Under the pieces are notes generated by a model, which was not told the DNA's origin, did no database searches, and saw only the letters and a program-made list of their open reading frames with translations. 54,106 nucleotides of DNA, from positions 1-54,106 of the forward strand of contig JAFZOA010000735.1 of the NCBI GenBank assembly GCA_017550775.1, written 5' to 3'. The translations under genes were made by a program, and so were the position numbers. This DNA comes from Ruminiclostridium sp. (GTDB lineage Bacteria > Bacillota_A > Clostridia > Oscillospirales > Ruminococcaceae). Below are positions 16,978 through 24,952 of this stretch, piece after piece; positions within the stretch are counted from its first letter, which is position 1; each line of letters starts with the position of its first letter.

Positions 16978-16996
16978 GATCGAAAGGAAAACAAAT

Positions 16997-17323
16997 ATGG
17001 GCATCAATGTAAGGATCAACAAGATCAACACAACAGGAAACGTAAAGGCGACAGCCTCTGTAACGCTCGACGAGTGCTTCGGCATTCGTGGCGTCAAGGT
17101 CATGGAGGGCAAAAACGGGCTCTTCATAAATATGCCATCGTACAAGGGCTCGAACGGGCAGTATAACGACATCTGCTTCCCCACGACCCCGGAATTCCGC
17201 AAGGAGCTTACCGAGGCGGTGGTAGATTCGTACAAGCTCGCTGTCGAGCAGCTTCAGGATCAGTCCGCAAATTTTAGTCAGGGGGAGCAGGTCGAGGAAT
17301 CTGTTCCCGCTATGTCTATGTAA
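16997..17323 (+). CDS. spoVG: SpoVG-family protein with MxM tail
   Basis: This 108-aa protein matches SpoVG in its first ~85 residues: VRINKINTTGNVKATASVTLD, IRGVKVMEGKNGLFINMPS and FPTTPEFRKELTEAVVDSY. SpoVG proteins are small nucleic-acid-binding regulators, and ICE copies are common. After the SpoVG core comes an added acidic tail, SQGEQVEESVPAMSM, which chromosomal SpoVG does not need. This is the same [M/L/I]xM ending seen on unrelated proteins here. The gene sits between the two pilin genes, so it may regulate the pilus operon. Confidence 0.93.
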   Translation: MGINVRINKINTTGNVKATASVTLDECFGIRGVKVMEGKNGLFINMPSYKGSNGQYNDICFPTTPEFRKELTEAVVDSYKLAVEQLQDQSANFSQGEQVEESVPAMSM

Positions 17324-17364
17324 GCTCAACAAATATGGTTAATCGTGAAAGGAAGAAAAATACT

Positions 17365-17646
17365 ATGAACATTATCAGGAAAGCAGTAAACTTTGTCAAG
17401 AGAGCGGCTATGACCGCAAAGAACGCTATCTCCGATGCTGTACGCGGAGCAAGGCTCGCTGTCGCAAGAATGACCGCTGTAACAGCTTGCGCACGCGGCG
17501 AGAATTACGTTGACAGCGGCGTTAAGATACTCATCGCTGTAGTCATCGGCGCACTTCTCCTCGCCGGTCTTTACAGCCTGTTCGGTGACACTATCATGCC
17601 GACCGTGACAACTAAGGTCGAGGAAATGTTCGAGTTCAAGGGCTGA
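17365..17646 (+). CDS. Flp-like pilin (DUF6133 type), copy 2
   Basis: The start at 17365 is taken from the AAAGGAAG RBS. The 93-aa product has a basic N-terminal leader of ~45 residues, then RGENYVDSGVKILIAVVIGA and the same C-terminal 45 residues as copy 1 with only a few changes (A/G, S/A). The divergent leaders and conserved body suggest the body is the assembled pilin. The stop overlaps the start of the prepilin peptidase (TGATG), which points to coupled translation of substrate and processing enzyme. Confidence 0.8.
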   Translation: MNIIRKAVNFVKRAAMTAKNAISDAVRGARLAVARMTAVTACARGENYVDSGVKILIAVVIGALLLAGLYSLFGDTIMPTVTTKVEEMFEFKG

Positions 17647-18119
17647 TGACGGCGATACAAGTCACGATCATCATCGTCCTGCTCGGTATCGAGGTTTATT
17701 GCGACTTGAAAGACCGCACAATACCGAATGAAATATCGCTTGCAATAGCGGTCGCAACCTTCATAGATTTTCACCCCGAGAATCTGTGGGGGCTGCTCCC
17801 TGCGGCGATGTTCTTCATCGGAGCTGTGTTCACGAAGATAGGCGGCGGTGATGTTAAGGTGGTCGCTGCACTCAGCCTGTCCCTCGGACTCTGGAAAACG
17901 CTCCTGCTGCTGTTTGCGGCGGAGCTGTCAATGCTGGTATTCTACGGAATATCGGCAGTTGTTCAAAAAATACGCGGTAGGACGGCAGCGAAAAGACAGG
18001 ATGTCGTAGTGGGGCTGCCAAAGGCGGTGCAAGGACGCACCGCTTACAAAGCAGTCCCCACAGCCTTGCCGTTCTTGCCTTTCATAACATTAGGATATGT
18101 ATTAACTATTTTTGTTTAA
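17646..18119 (+). CDS. tadV: TadV-like prepilin peptidase (A24 family)
   Basis: This 157-aa integral membrane protein has both aspartate motifs of A24 peptidases: YCDLKDRTIPN and GGGDVK (GxGDxK). Four or more hydrophobic segments are visible. It is short, as in TadV/CpaA, and lacks the N-terminal methylase domain of PilD. It should cleave prepilin leaders at the cytoplasmic face, here probably after Gly in RG-E[NG]Y[VI]D of the pilin and TadE-like proteins. It overlaps pilin copy 2 by one base. Confidence 0.9.
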   Translation: MTAIQVTIIIVLLGIEVYCDLKDRTIPNEISLAIAVATFIDFHPENLWGLLPAAMFFIGAVFTKIGGGDVKVVAALSLSLGLWKTLLLLFAAELSMLVFYGISAVVQKIRGRTAAKRQDVVVGLPKAVQGRTAYKAVPTALPFLPFITLGYVLTIFV

Positions 18120-18150
18120 CAGATTTATTCAACGAAAGGATAAATGATAT

Positions 18151-19107
18151 ATGAAACTTTTCAAAAACAGAACAGTCCTCGGCGTTCTCTGCATCGCCAT
18201 AGCCCTCGTTATCTGCTTCGTGATAACCCCGCTTTTCAACGCCTCGGCGGCAAATCTCACCACGATAGTCCGCGTTAAGAACGACATCAAGGTCGGTACG
18301 GAGATAACAAGCAAGGATATCGAAACCGTTGAGGTCGGGGCGTACAATCTGCCCTCGAATGTTATCAAAAAGCCCGATGATGTTGTCGGCAATTACGCCG
18401 CCGTTGAGCTGCTCAAGGACGAATATGTTCTTTCGACCAAGATCAGCGATACTCCCGCTACGGAAAATGTTTATCTGTACGGTCTGAACGGCTCCAAGCG
18501 CGTAATGTCGGTAACTATCCCGTCGTTCGCAAAGGGTCTTTCGGGCAAGCTCATGTCCGGAGATATCGTGTCCGTGATCGCGGTCGATTATCAGGAAAAG
18601 GGTGAGACCGTCGTGCCGGACGAACTCCAGTATGTTCAGGTCGTTGCGGCTACCGACAAGCGCGGTAACGATGAAATGGTAACGGAATACAGAGCCGACG
18701 GCGAGGAAGAAACAGGTCTTCCCGAAACGGTAACGCTCCTTGTTTCCCCGTCACAGGCTTTGGTGCTTGCGGAGCTTGAAGCCGAGGGCGAGGTACACAT
18801 TTCGCTCGTTTACCGCGGGACACAGGAGAACGCCGATAAGTTCCTTGAAGCGCAGGAAAAGATACTGCAGGACATCGCGGATGTTACGGTCACGGAGAAG
18901 TCCGCCGACGAGGGATCGGAGGTGAAATCCGAGACCACGGTCGAGGCTTTGGGCAGCGAGCCGGAGGTGACCGATGAGACCGAAGCCGAGACTACGATAG
19001 AACTGGATATCCCCGACCTTGCCGCAGACGATGAGGGCGAGGCAGAGGAAACTACGGCTGCAAGCGAGGACGCGGAGGTGACGGACAATGGCATCATTTC
19101 TGAATAA
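18151..19107 (+). CDS. cpaB: CpaB/RcpC-like Tad assembly protein (SAF domain)
   Basis: This 318-aa protein has an N-terminal membrane anchor (~8-30) and a SAF domain (~40-105: VRVKNDIKVGTEITSKDIE, LPSNV, VVGNYAAVELLKDEYVLSTKI). An RcpC-like region (~115-225: LSGKLMSGDIVSVIAV, ETVTLLVSPSQALVLAELEAEG) follows, then a long Glu/Thr-rich acidic tail (~245-318). CpaB proteins sit outside the membrane in Tad pilus machines. The acidic tail may act as a cell-wall spacer. The gene overlaps the next one by 20 bases. Confidence 0.9.
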   Translation: MKLFKNRTVLGVLCIAIALVICFVITPLFNASAANLTTIVRVKNDIKVGTEITSKDIETVEVGAYNLPSNVIKKPDDVVGNYAAVELLKDEYVLSTKISDTPATENVYLYGLNGSKRVMSVTIPSFAKGLSGKLMSGDIVSVIAVDYQEKGETVVPDELQYVQVVAATDKRGNDEMVTEYRADGEEETGLPETVTLLVSPSQALVLAELEAEGEVHISLVYRGTQENADKFLEAQEKILQDIADVTVTEKSADEGSEVKSETTVEALGSEPEVTDETEAETTIELDIPDLAADDEGEAEETTAASEDAEVTDNGIISE

Positions 19108-19942
19108 AATAATGAAGCATGGCGACGAGGACGAAGAACTCGACATGGAATTTGACATTGCCGAGAGCGATTGCTTTGAGCTGCCGCCCGACCGTAAGGA
19201 TAATCAGGTTCTTGCGGTATGGGGCAGCCCGTCATCAGGCAAGACGATAATGAGCGTGAAGATTGCACGCTACATTGCCGCGCAGAAAAAGAATGTTATT
19301 CTCGTACTGGCTGACATGAGCGCTCCCCCTCTCCCGTACATCTGTCCGTCCTCCGATCTTGAAGCGGAGGTGTCGCTGGGAACGATACTTGCCTCCGCAG
19401 AGGTCACGGGCAGCATTATCAAGCAGAATGCGATACTGCACAAGAAAAACGAGTATCTGACTATGCTTGCGATGTTAAAGGGCGAGAACGCGTTCACATA
19501 CGCGCCGTACACCGAGACACAGGCAAAGGAGCTTCTCGCGGAGCTGCGTCGTATGGCTGACTACATCATTATCGATTGCACGAGCAATATAACAAACGAT
19601 ATATTATCGGCGGTCGCGCTGATAGATTCGGACGCTGTTCTGCGTCTTGTGTCATGCGATCTCAAGTCCATAAGCTACCTGTCGTCGCAGATGCCGATAC
19701 TGCTTGACAATAAGTATAACGTAAATAAGCAGTACAAGGCGGCTTCAAACATCGACGCTTTTCAGGCTGACGAGAACATCGAACAGGTGGTCGGCGGCGT
19801 ATCGTTCAAGATACCGCACTCCGAGGAGGTGCATCAGCAGTTCCTTGCCGGAAACCTGTTCGGTGCGCTCTCCGCAAAGGACAGCAAGGATTTCCGCAAG
19901 GCTACGGCAAAGATAGCAAACGAGATATTTGAGTTAGGGTGA
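19088..19942 (+). CDS. TadZ/CpaE-like P-loop ATPase
   Basis: This 284-aa protein of the ParA/MinD superfamily has Walker A in VWGSPSSGKTIMSVKIARYI (~40-58), a Walker-B-like YIIIDCTSNITND (~160) and a helical C-terminus. The position between CpaB and TadA fits TadZ/CpaE, which localises the Tad machine at the membrane. It lacks the receiver-like N-domain of many CpaE proteins; the ~35 N-terminal residues are acidic instead. It overlaps CpaB and TadA, which implies tight co-translation. Confidence 0.82.
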   Translation: MASFLNKIMKHGDEDEELDMEFDIAESDCFELPPDRKDNQVLAVWGSPSSGKTIMSVKIARYIAAQKKNVILVLADMSAPPLPYICPSSDLEAEVSLGTILASAEVTGSIIKQNAILHKKNEYLTMLAMLKGENAFTYAPYTETQAKELLAELRRMADYIIIDCTSNITNDILSAVALIDSDAVLRLVSCDLKSISYLSSQMPILLDNKYNVNKQYKAASNIDAFQADENIEQVVGGVSFKIPHSEEVHQQFLAGNLFGALSAKDSKDFRKATAKIANEIFELG

Positions 19943-19947
19943 TAACT

Positions 19948-21336
19948 ATGGCATTAACAGCAAACACGAATACACAGAACTTATTTTACAGATCAAGCGA
20001 CACAAAGCAGTTTTCGGAAGTCCTCGAGGAAGTCCAGTCGTACATTTCAAGCAAATACTCGGCGCTGGTCGTTGACGGAATCAATAATATCGGTACCGGC
20101 AATGAGGAAGTCAAGGCGCAGGTCAAGAGGTACATCGGAAAGTACCTCCTTGACCGCCGTCTGACGGTCGCGGATATGACGCAGCAGGAGCTTATCGACA
20201 AGCTCTATACCGAAATGGCGGAGTTCTCGTTTTTGACGAAATACATCTTCGGCACCGGCATTGAGGAAATCAACATCAACTCATGGGACGATATCGAGGT
20301 GCAGTATTCAAACGGTGAGACCGTCAAGATTGACGAGAAGTTTGAATCGCCCGACCACGCGATAAACATCGTCCGCCGTATGCTCCATGTATCCGGAATG
20401 GTGCTTGATAACACTTCTCCGGCTATCCTCGGACACCTGTCCAAGAACATACGAATCGCGGTGTTAAAGACTCCGCTGGTCGATGAAGATGTGGGTGTCG
20501 CAGCTTCTATCCGTATCGTCAATTCCCAGCATCTCACCAAAGAGGACTTCATCAGGCACGGCACAGCGACCGAAGAAATGATGGATTTTCTTTCGTTTGC
20601 TGTTCGCTACGGCGCTTCAACGACTGTCGCGGGCGCGACATCGTCCGGTAAAACAACGCTGACAGGCTGGCTGCTCACTACGATACCGCATAATAAGCGC
20701 ATATTCACCATTGAAGCAGGCTCCCGTGAGCTTGACCTTGTGGAGCGTGACGAGAACGGAAAGATCATCAACAAGGTAATCCATACGATAACCCGTGAAT
20801 CCGAGGACGAAAAGAAAAGCATCACGCAGGACAATCTTCTCGATATGTCGCTGCGTTTTCACCCCGATTACATAGTAGTCGGAGAAATGAGATCAAGTGA
20901 GGCTGATTCCGCTCAGGAAGCGGCTCGAACAGGTCATACCGTTATCACGACCATACATTCGAACTCCTGCGAGGCCACATGGCGCAGAATGGTGACGCTC
21001 TGCAAGCGTAAATATCCGAATGTCGATGATACCGTCATTCTGAACCTCGTCACCGAGGCGTTCCCGATAGTCGTTTACGCAAAGCAGCTTGAAAACAAGC
21101 AGCGCCGTATAATGGAAATTATGGAATGTGAGATAAAGCCGGACGGCGAGCGCGAATACCATACGCTCTACCGTTACAAGATCAGCGAGAATCGCGTTGA
21201 GGACGGAAAGTTTATCATAAAAGGCGAACACATCAAGGTCGAGGATCCGTCCCCGTCCTTACAGCGCAGAATGCTTGAAAACGGCGCATCGGTCGAGGAA
21301 CTTAACAGGTTTCTGAGAAAGGAGGCAAGCAAATGA
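19948..21336 (+). CDS. tadA: TadA/CpaF secretion ATPase
   Basis: The 462-aa protein is a complete PulE/VirB11-type hexameric ATPase of the CpaF group. It shows Walker A GATSSGKTTLTGWLL, the Asp box and Walker B region DYIVVGEMRSSEAD, and the His box GHTVITTIHSNS. The N-terminal ~180 residues match the CpaF N-domain (TEMAEFSFLTKYIFGTGIEEINI). It powers pilus assembly and retraction in Tad systems. The start ATG 19948 is six bases after a GGGTG site and overlaps the stop of the TadZ gene region. Confidence 0.95.
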   Translation: MALTANTNTQNLFYRSSDTKQFSEVLEEVQSYISSKYSALVVDGINNIGTGNEEVKAQVKRYIGKYLLDRRLTVADMTQQELIDKLYTEMAEFSFLTKYIFGTGIEEININSWDDIEVQYSNGETVKIDEKFESPDHAINIVRRMLHVSGMVLDNTSPAILGHLSKNIRIAVLKTPLVDEDVGVAASIRIVNSQHLTKEDFIRHGTATEEMMDFLSFAVRYGASTTVAGATSSGKTTLTGWLLTTIPHNKRIFTIEAGSRELDLVERDENGKIINKVIHTITRESEDEKKSITQDNLLDMSLRFHPDYIVVGEMRSSEADSAQEAARTGHTVITTIHSNSCEATWRRMVTLCKRKYPNVDDTVILNLVTEAFPIVVYAKQLENKQRRIMEIMECEIKPDGEREYHTLYRYKISENRVEDGKFIIKGEHIKVEDPSPSLQRRMLENGASVEELNRFLRKEASK

Positions 21337-22262
21337 ACGCTGTCTATTTAATCGCATTTATCGGCTTGGTTGTGGGAATTTTCCTTTTGTTCGGCATAAC
21401 GCCGCTGGAATTCACGGACGGGCTGTTCGGATTCCTTACCGCGAAGCCGAATACCCTGAAATCGCAGATAAACGAGGCAACACAGCGCAAGAAGCCGAAC
21501 TTCTTCCGCCGTGAGATCATGGAAGCGCAGGAGATACTGAGACTTACCAACCGTACCAATATGTTCTCGGTGCTTTGCGTATGCTCTCTCGGGCTCTCCG
21601 CGATAGGTTTGTGCGTGTCCATTCTTATCGGTAACGTGTTCCTTGCTCCGGTAATGGCGATAGGCTTAATGTTCGTGCCGTTCTGGTACATCAAGACCAC
21701 GGCATCAAACTACAAGAAGGACATTGCCGCAGAACTTGAGACTGCGCTGTCGATAATAACTACGGCATACCTCCGCAACGAGGACATCATAACATCTATT
21801 GAAGAAAATATACATTATCTGAACGCGCCGGTCAAGACCGTGTTCGAGGAATTCCTGTCGAGCATCAAGCTGTCAAACCCCGATGTCGAGGCGGCTCTCA
21901 TGGCTATGAAAAAGAAGATCGACAATGAGGTGTTCCACGAATGGATAGACGAGCTGATACTTTGTATGAATGACCGCTCGCTCAAATCCACACTCACCCC
22001 GACCGTCAACAAGTTCTCGGATATGCGCGTAGTAAACGCAGACCTTGAATATATGATAACCGGTCCGAGAAAGGAATTCATCACTATGGTGTTCCTCGTT
22101 GTGGGTAATATCCCGCTGCTGTATATGCTTAACAAAGCGTGGTATGCGAGCCTTATGGAATCGATAGTCGGTCAGATCGTTCTTGCGGTCTCGGCTGTGG
22201 CAATATTCATCTCGACGGCTATAGTCATTAAGCTGACAAAGCCGATAGAGTACAGGAGATAA
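21333..22262 (+). CDS. tadB: TadB-like inner-membrane platform protein
   Basis: A 309-aa protein with an N-terminal hydrophobic segment, two central ones (~85-125) and two at the C-terminus (~250-300), around a cytoplasmic region with the type II secretion F-domain features (AAELETALSIITTAYLRNEDI, PVKTVFEEFLSSI). Tad systems pair TadB with TadC as the platform for TadA. It overlaps the TadA gene by four bases. Confidence 0.85.
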   Translation: MNAVYLIAFIGLVVGIFLLFGITPLEFTDGLFGFLTAKPNTLKSQINEATQRKKPNFFRREIMEAQEILRLTNRTNMFSVLCVCSLGLSAIGLCVSILIGNVFLAPVMAIGLMFVPFWYIKTTASNYKKDIAAELETALSIITTAYLRNEDIITSIEENIHYLNAPVKTVFEEFLSSIKLSNPDVEAALMAMKKKIDNEVFHEWIDELILCMNDRSLKSTLTPTVNKFSDMRVVNADLEYMITGPRKEFITMVFLVVGNIPLLYMLNKAWYASLMESIVGQIVLAVSAVAIFISTAIVIKLTKPIEYRR

Positions 22263-22274
22263 GGGGGACGGACG

Positions 22275-23147
22275 ATGATAATATTACTTGCAATAAGCGG
22301 TATCGCGCTTGCGGTCGGTCTGTTCTTCCTCTTCGCGGATATTCTGAAAATACCGTATCTGAAAACCTCAAAGGCGGTAATGTCCGTCGGAAAGACCGAC
22401 AAAAAGATATCCAAGACCATTGATGCGGTGCTGGTCGATGCGGCTGTTCGCATAGGCAAGCTCATTCCGATGGATAAGTACAAGCGTATCCGCATGGAAA
22501 AGACGCTCGCGTCGGCTGGAATAAAGATGACTCCCGAGACTTTCAGGGCGTATTCGCTGTTAAAGGCATTCGGTGTCGGACTTCTGATAATCCCGTGTGC
22601 GCTTATCTTCCCCATGATAATACCGCTTATCATAATACTCGCCGTTGCGGTATATTTCAAGGAGATCGGCAAGGCTGACGAGCAGATGCGAAAGAAAAGA
22701 GCCGCGATAGAGAGCGAACTTCCGCGCTTTGTGGCGACCGTCGAGCAGGAACTTAAGACCTCCCGTGACATTCTCTCCATTATGGAGAATTACAAGAAGC
22801 ACGCAGGCGAAGTGTTCTCCTATGAACTGGATGTGACTACTGCGGATATGCGTTCGTCAAGCTATGAGGCTGCGTTGACCCGATTTGAGTCAAGAATAGG
22901 CTCCTCGCAGCTCTCGGATGTTGTTCGCGGTTTGGTATCTGTGATCCGCGGCGATGACAGCGCGGTATATTTCAAAATGCTCGCTCACGACTTCAAGCTG
23001 CTTGAACTTCAGCATCTCAAGAACGAGGCAAAGAAGATACCGCCGAAGATACGCATATTCAGCCTTGCAATGTTGATGACGTTCCTGCTGACATATCTTG
23101 TGGTAATGGGTATGCAGCTCATAGACGCACTCGGAACGATGATTTAA
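22275..23147 (+). CDS. tadC: TadC-like inner-membrane platform protein
   Basis: This 290-aa protein has an N-terminal membrane helix, a hairpin of hydrophobic segments (~95-130) and a C-terminal one (~265-288). A type II secretion F-domain (VATVEQELKTSRDILSIMENY, FESRIGSSQLSDVVRGLVSVIRGDD) lies between. It is the partner of TadB. A GGGGGACGG RBS precedes the ATG. The order TadA-TadB-TadC is the canonical Tad order. Confidence 0.87.
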   Translation: MIILLAISGIALAVGLFFLFADILKIPYLKTSKAVMSVGKTDKKISKTIDAVLVDAAVRIGKLIPMDKYKRIRMEKTLASAGIKMTPETFRAYSLLKAFGVGLLIIPCALIFPMIIPLIIILAVAVYFKEIGKADEQMRKKRAAIESELPRFVATVEQELKTSRDILSIMENYKKHAGEVFSYELDVTTADMRSSSYEAALTRFESRIGSSQLSDVVRGLVSVIRGDDSAVYFKMLAHDFKLLELQHLKNEAKKIPPKIRIFSLAMLMTFLLTYLVVMGMQLIDALGTMI

Positions 23148-23160
23148 CAGGAGGTGCGAT

Positions 23161-23562
23161 TTGAAGAACATTATGAAAGTGATACGGAGCAAGCGCGGCG
23201 AGGGCTACATAGACGTGTGCATCATCGTGCTTGTATTCGTGATGATAATGGCGTTCATGCTCGCCGCCGTCCCGGTGTTCGTGGCAAAAATACAGCTTGA
23301 CAACTTCGCGGACGAGCTTGTGCGTGAAGCGGAAATAGCCGGTCAGATTGGCTCGGAAACTACCGCGAGAGCCGCTGTGCTTTCGGAAAAGACCGGACTC
23401 CACCCGACGATAACGTGGTCGCGTTCGGGCAAGGTACAGCTCAATCAGGAATTCACGGTAACGCTGACTACAACCAAAGACATAGGATTCGGCCCATTCG
23501 GGAGCTTCCCCGTAGAGCTGAAAGCGGCGGCTTCGGGCAAGTCCGAGGTTTACTGGAAGTGA
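23161..23562 (+). CDS. TadE-like pseudopilin
   Basis: Starts at TTG 23161 after AGGAGGTG. The 133-aa protein has a short basic leader, then SKRGEGYIDVCIIVLVFVMI and a hydrophobic segment, followed by a ~85-residue soluble domain. The RGEGYID junction matches the RGENYVD of the two pilin-like proteins, which suggests the same peptidase processes all three. TadE/F proteins are minor pilins in Tad pili. Confidence 0.8.
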   Translation: MKNIMKVIRSKRGEGYIDVCIIVLVFVMIMAFMLAAVPVFVAKIQLDNFADELVREAEIAGQIGSETTARAAVLSEKTGLHPTITWSRSGKVQLNQEFTVTLTTTKDIGFGPFGSFPVELKAAASGKSEVYWK

Positions 23563-23574
23563 GGTGTACCGGAA

Positions 23575-24120
23575 ATGAGAAAATTTCTGTATCGCCTTAA
23601 AAACAAAAAGGGGTTCTCCGGTCCTTGGGTCGTGGTCGTCGCTCTGATCGGTGTTATGCTGTTCGTGGTCATCAGCCAGTATATCCGGCTGATGATGATC
23701 GCGGCGGGTGTCAAGGACGCTGTTCAATCTGCGGTCATATCCTCGTCCGTAAGCAATTGGGCGAATGTTTACCCGTGTATCCGAGAGGGGTATGCGGGCG
23801 GGTACAAATACACAGGCGGCGCTTGGAATGAGCGCATGACAAGCGGAAACATCTACGGCAGACTTTCAAATCTGCTCGGACTTGAATACAAGAACGGGAA
23901 ATACTGCTCGGTAACGAGCGACGGCGTGGAATACGCTGTTTACGGACTGAGCGTCCACATCGATAATTCACCGTTTGCCCCCGGCAGCACGAGCGGCATA
24001 CAGGAGTTTCAAGCGACATCGAAGATAACGCTCGAAGTTCCGCTGTCCTTCGGCGGCGATTTGCTTCCGCCAATGAAAGTCGACCTGTTGGTTAAGTCCA
24101 AATATATGCCCAAGTTTTAG
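23575..24120 (+). CDS. TadE/TadF-like minor pilin
   Basis: This 181-aa protein has a basic leader (MRKFLYRLKNKKG), a hydrophobic segment directly after it (GPWVVVVALIGVMLFVVI) and a soluble C-terminal domain with YAVYGLSVHIDN. The KKG-F junction before the hydrophobic helix fits a class III signal peptide. It is placed directly after the TadE-like gene. Likely a minor pilin or tip component. No adhesion domain is recognised. Confidence 0.72.
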   Translation: MRKFLYRLKNKKGFSGPWVVVVALIGVMLFVVISQYIRLMMIAAGVKDAVQSAVISSSVSNWANVYPCIREGYAGGYKYTGGAWNERMTSGNIYGRLSNLLGLEYKNGKYCSVTSDGVEYAVYGLSVHIDNSPFAPGSTSGIQEFQATSKITLEVPLSFGGDLLPPMKVDLLVKSKYMPKF

Positions 24121-24228
24121 GTGGTAAGGTAGATTTTTCGGTTTGGCGCTGGACTTGCCGGAACCATATATGGTAATGTGGTGGATAACAAGAACAGGCA
24201 ACAAGACTATTTAAGGAAGGTGATCTAT

Positions 24229-24885
24229 ATGACAAAGAACGGAAAAAGAAATGTCCTCATAGGCACGGTATCGGCGGCTTGCATAGCGATGGTATGCGTG
24301 ATCGGCTCACAGTTCATCGACACGGACAGCAGCAGGATCATATCGCACGACACTCCCGGCTCTGATAGAGTCAGCACGGCGATAAGCACGACCGCGCCGG
24401 TAATTGCGGAAGAAGGAAATGCGGAAACTACGGCTCCCGCAAACACGGCTGATACCACAAGACTGCCCGAGGACAACGATGACATCATCGTCGTAACGGC
24501 GGTGACAAGCGCAGACGACGGATACGGCGGTGTGGTGACCGACGCTCCCGCCGTGACGACCGCGGCATACACCACCAAGACTAAGGTAATGGTAGATCAG
24601 AGCTTCGAGGCGGCGACAAAGCCGGTGACCGAGCCTCCCGCTCCCGAGGTCGAGGATACGGAGGCGCTCACGAATGCGGACACCGAGCCAAAATATGAAG
24701 CCGAGCAGACATCGGTTGCAGTAACGACTGCCCCGAATGTCGATACCCCGCAGCACGGACAAACCAGCGGCGGTATGATCTACATCAACGGCTTCGGTTG
24801 GATAGTCAACGAGGGCGGCGGCGGTGAAGGCTCAACCAACGATGAGATGTACTGCAACGGCAATAAGATAGGCTATTTCGGATAA
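24229..24885 (+). CDS. Exported Thr-rich membrane-anchored protein
   Basis: ATG 24229 follows AAGGAAGGTG and gives 218 aa. There is an N-terminal signal anchor (RNVLIGTVSAACIAMVCVIG), a long low-complexity Thr/Ala/Glu/Pro region (~45-185) and a Gly-rich C-terminus (YINGFGWIVNEGGGGEGSTN). Its composition resembles a cell-wall-spanning spacer. It ends the Tad block, followed by a strong terminator. It may link the pilus to the wall. No catalytic domain is seen. Confidence 0.68.
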   Translation: MTKNGKRNVLIGTVSAACIAMVCVIGSQFIDTDSSRIISHDTPGSDRVSTAISTTAPVIAEEGNAETTAPANTADTTRLPEDNDDIIVVTAVTSADDGYGGVVTDAPAVTTAAYTTKTKVMVDQSFEAATKPVTEPPAPEVEDTEALTNADTEPKYEAEQTSVAVTTAPNVDTPQHGQTSGGMIYINGFGWIVNEGGGGEGSTNDEMYCNGNKIGYFG

Positions 24886-24902
24886 GAACAACGGTCATAG
24901 GA

Positions 24903-24938
24903 AACACCCGCAGGCTCGGAGCTTGCGGGTGTTTTATT
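24903..24938 (+). terminator. Terminator between Tad and T4SS blocks
   Basis: AACACCCGCAGGCT pairs with AGCTTGCGGGTGTT (one bulge) around a CGG loop, followed by TTATT. It lies 18 bases before the next start codon, so readthrough or a downstream promoter must supply the T4SS genes. Confidence 0.8.
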
Positions 24939-24952
24939 GCGAAAGGAGCTTT

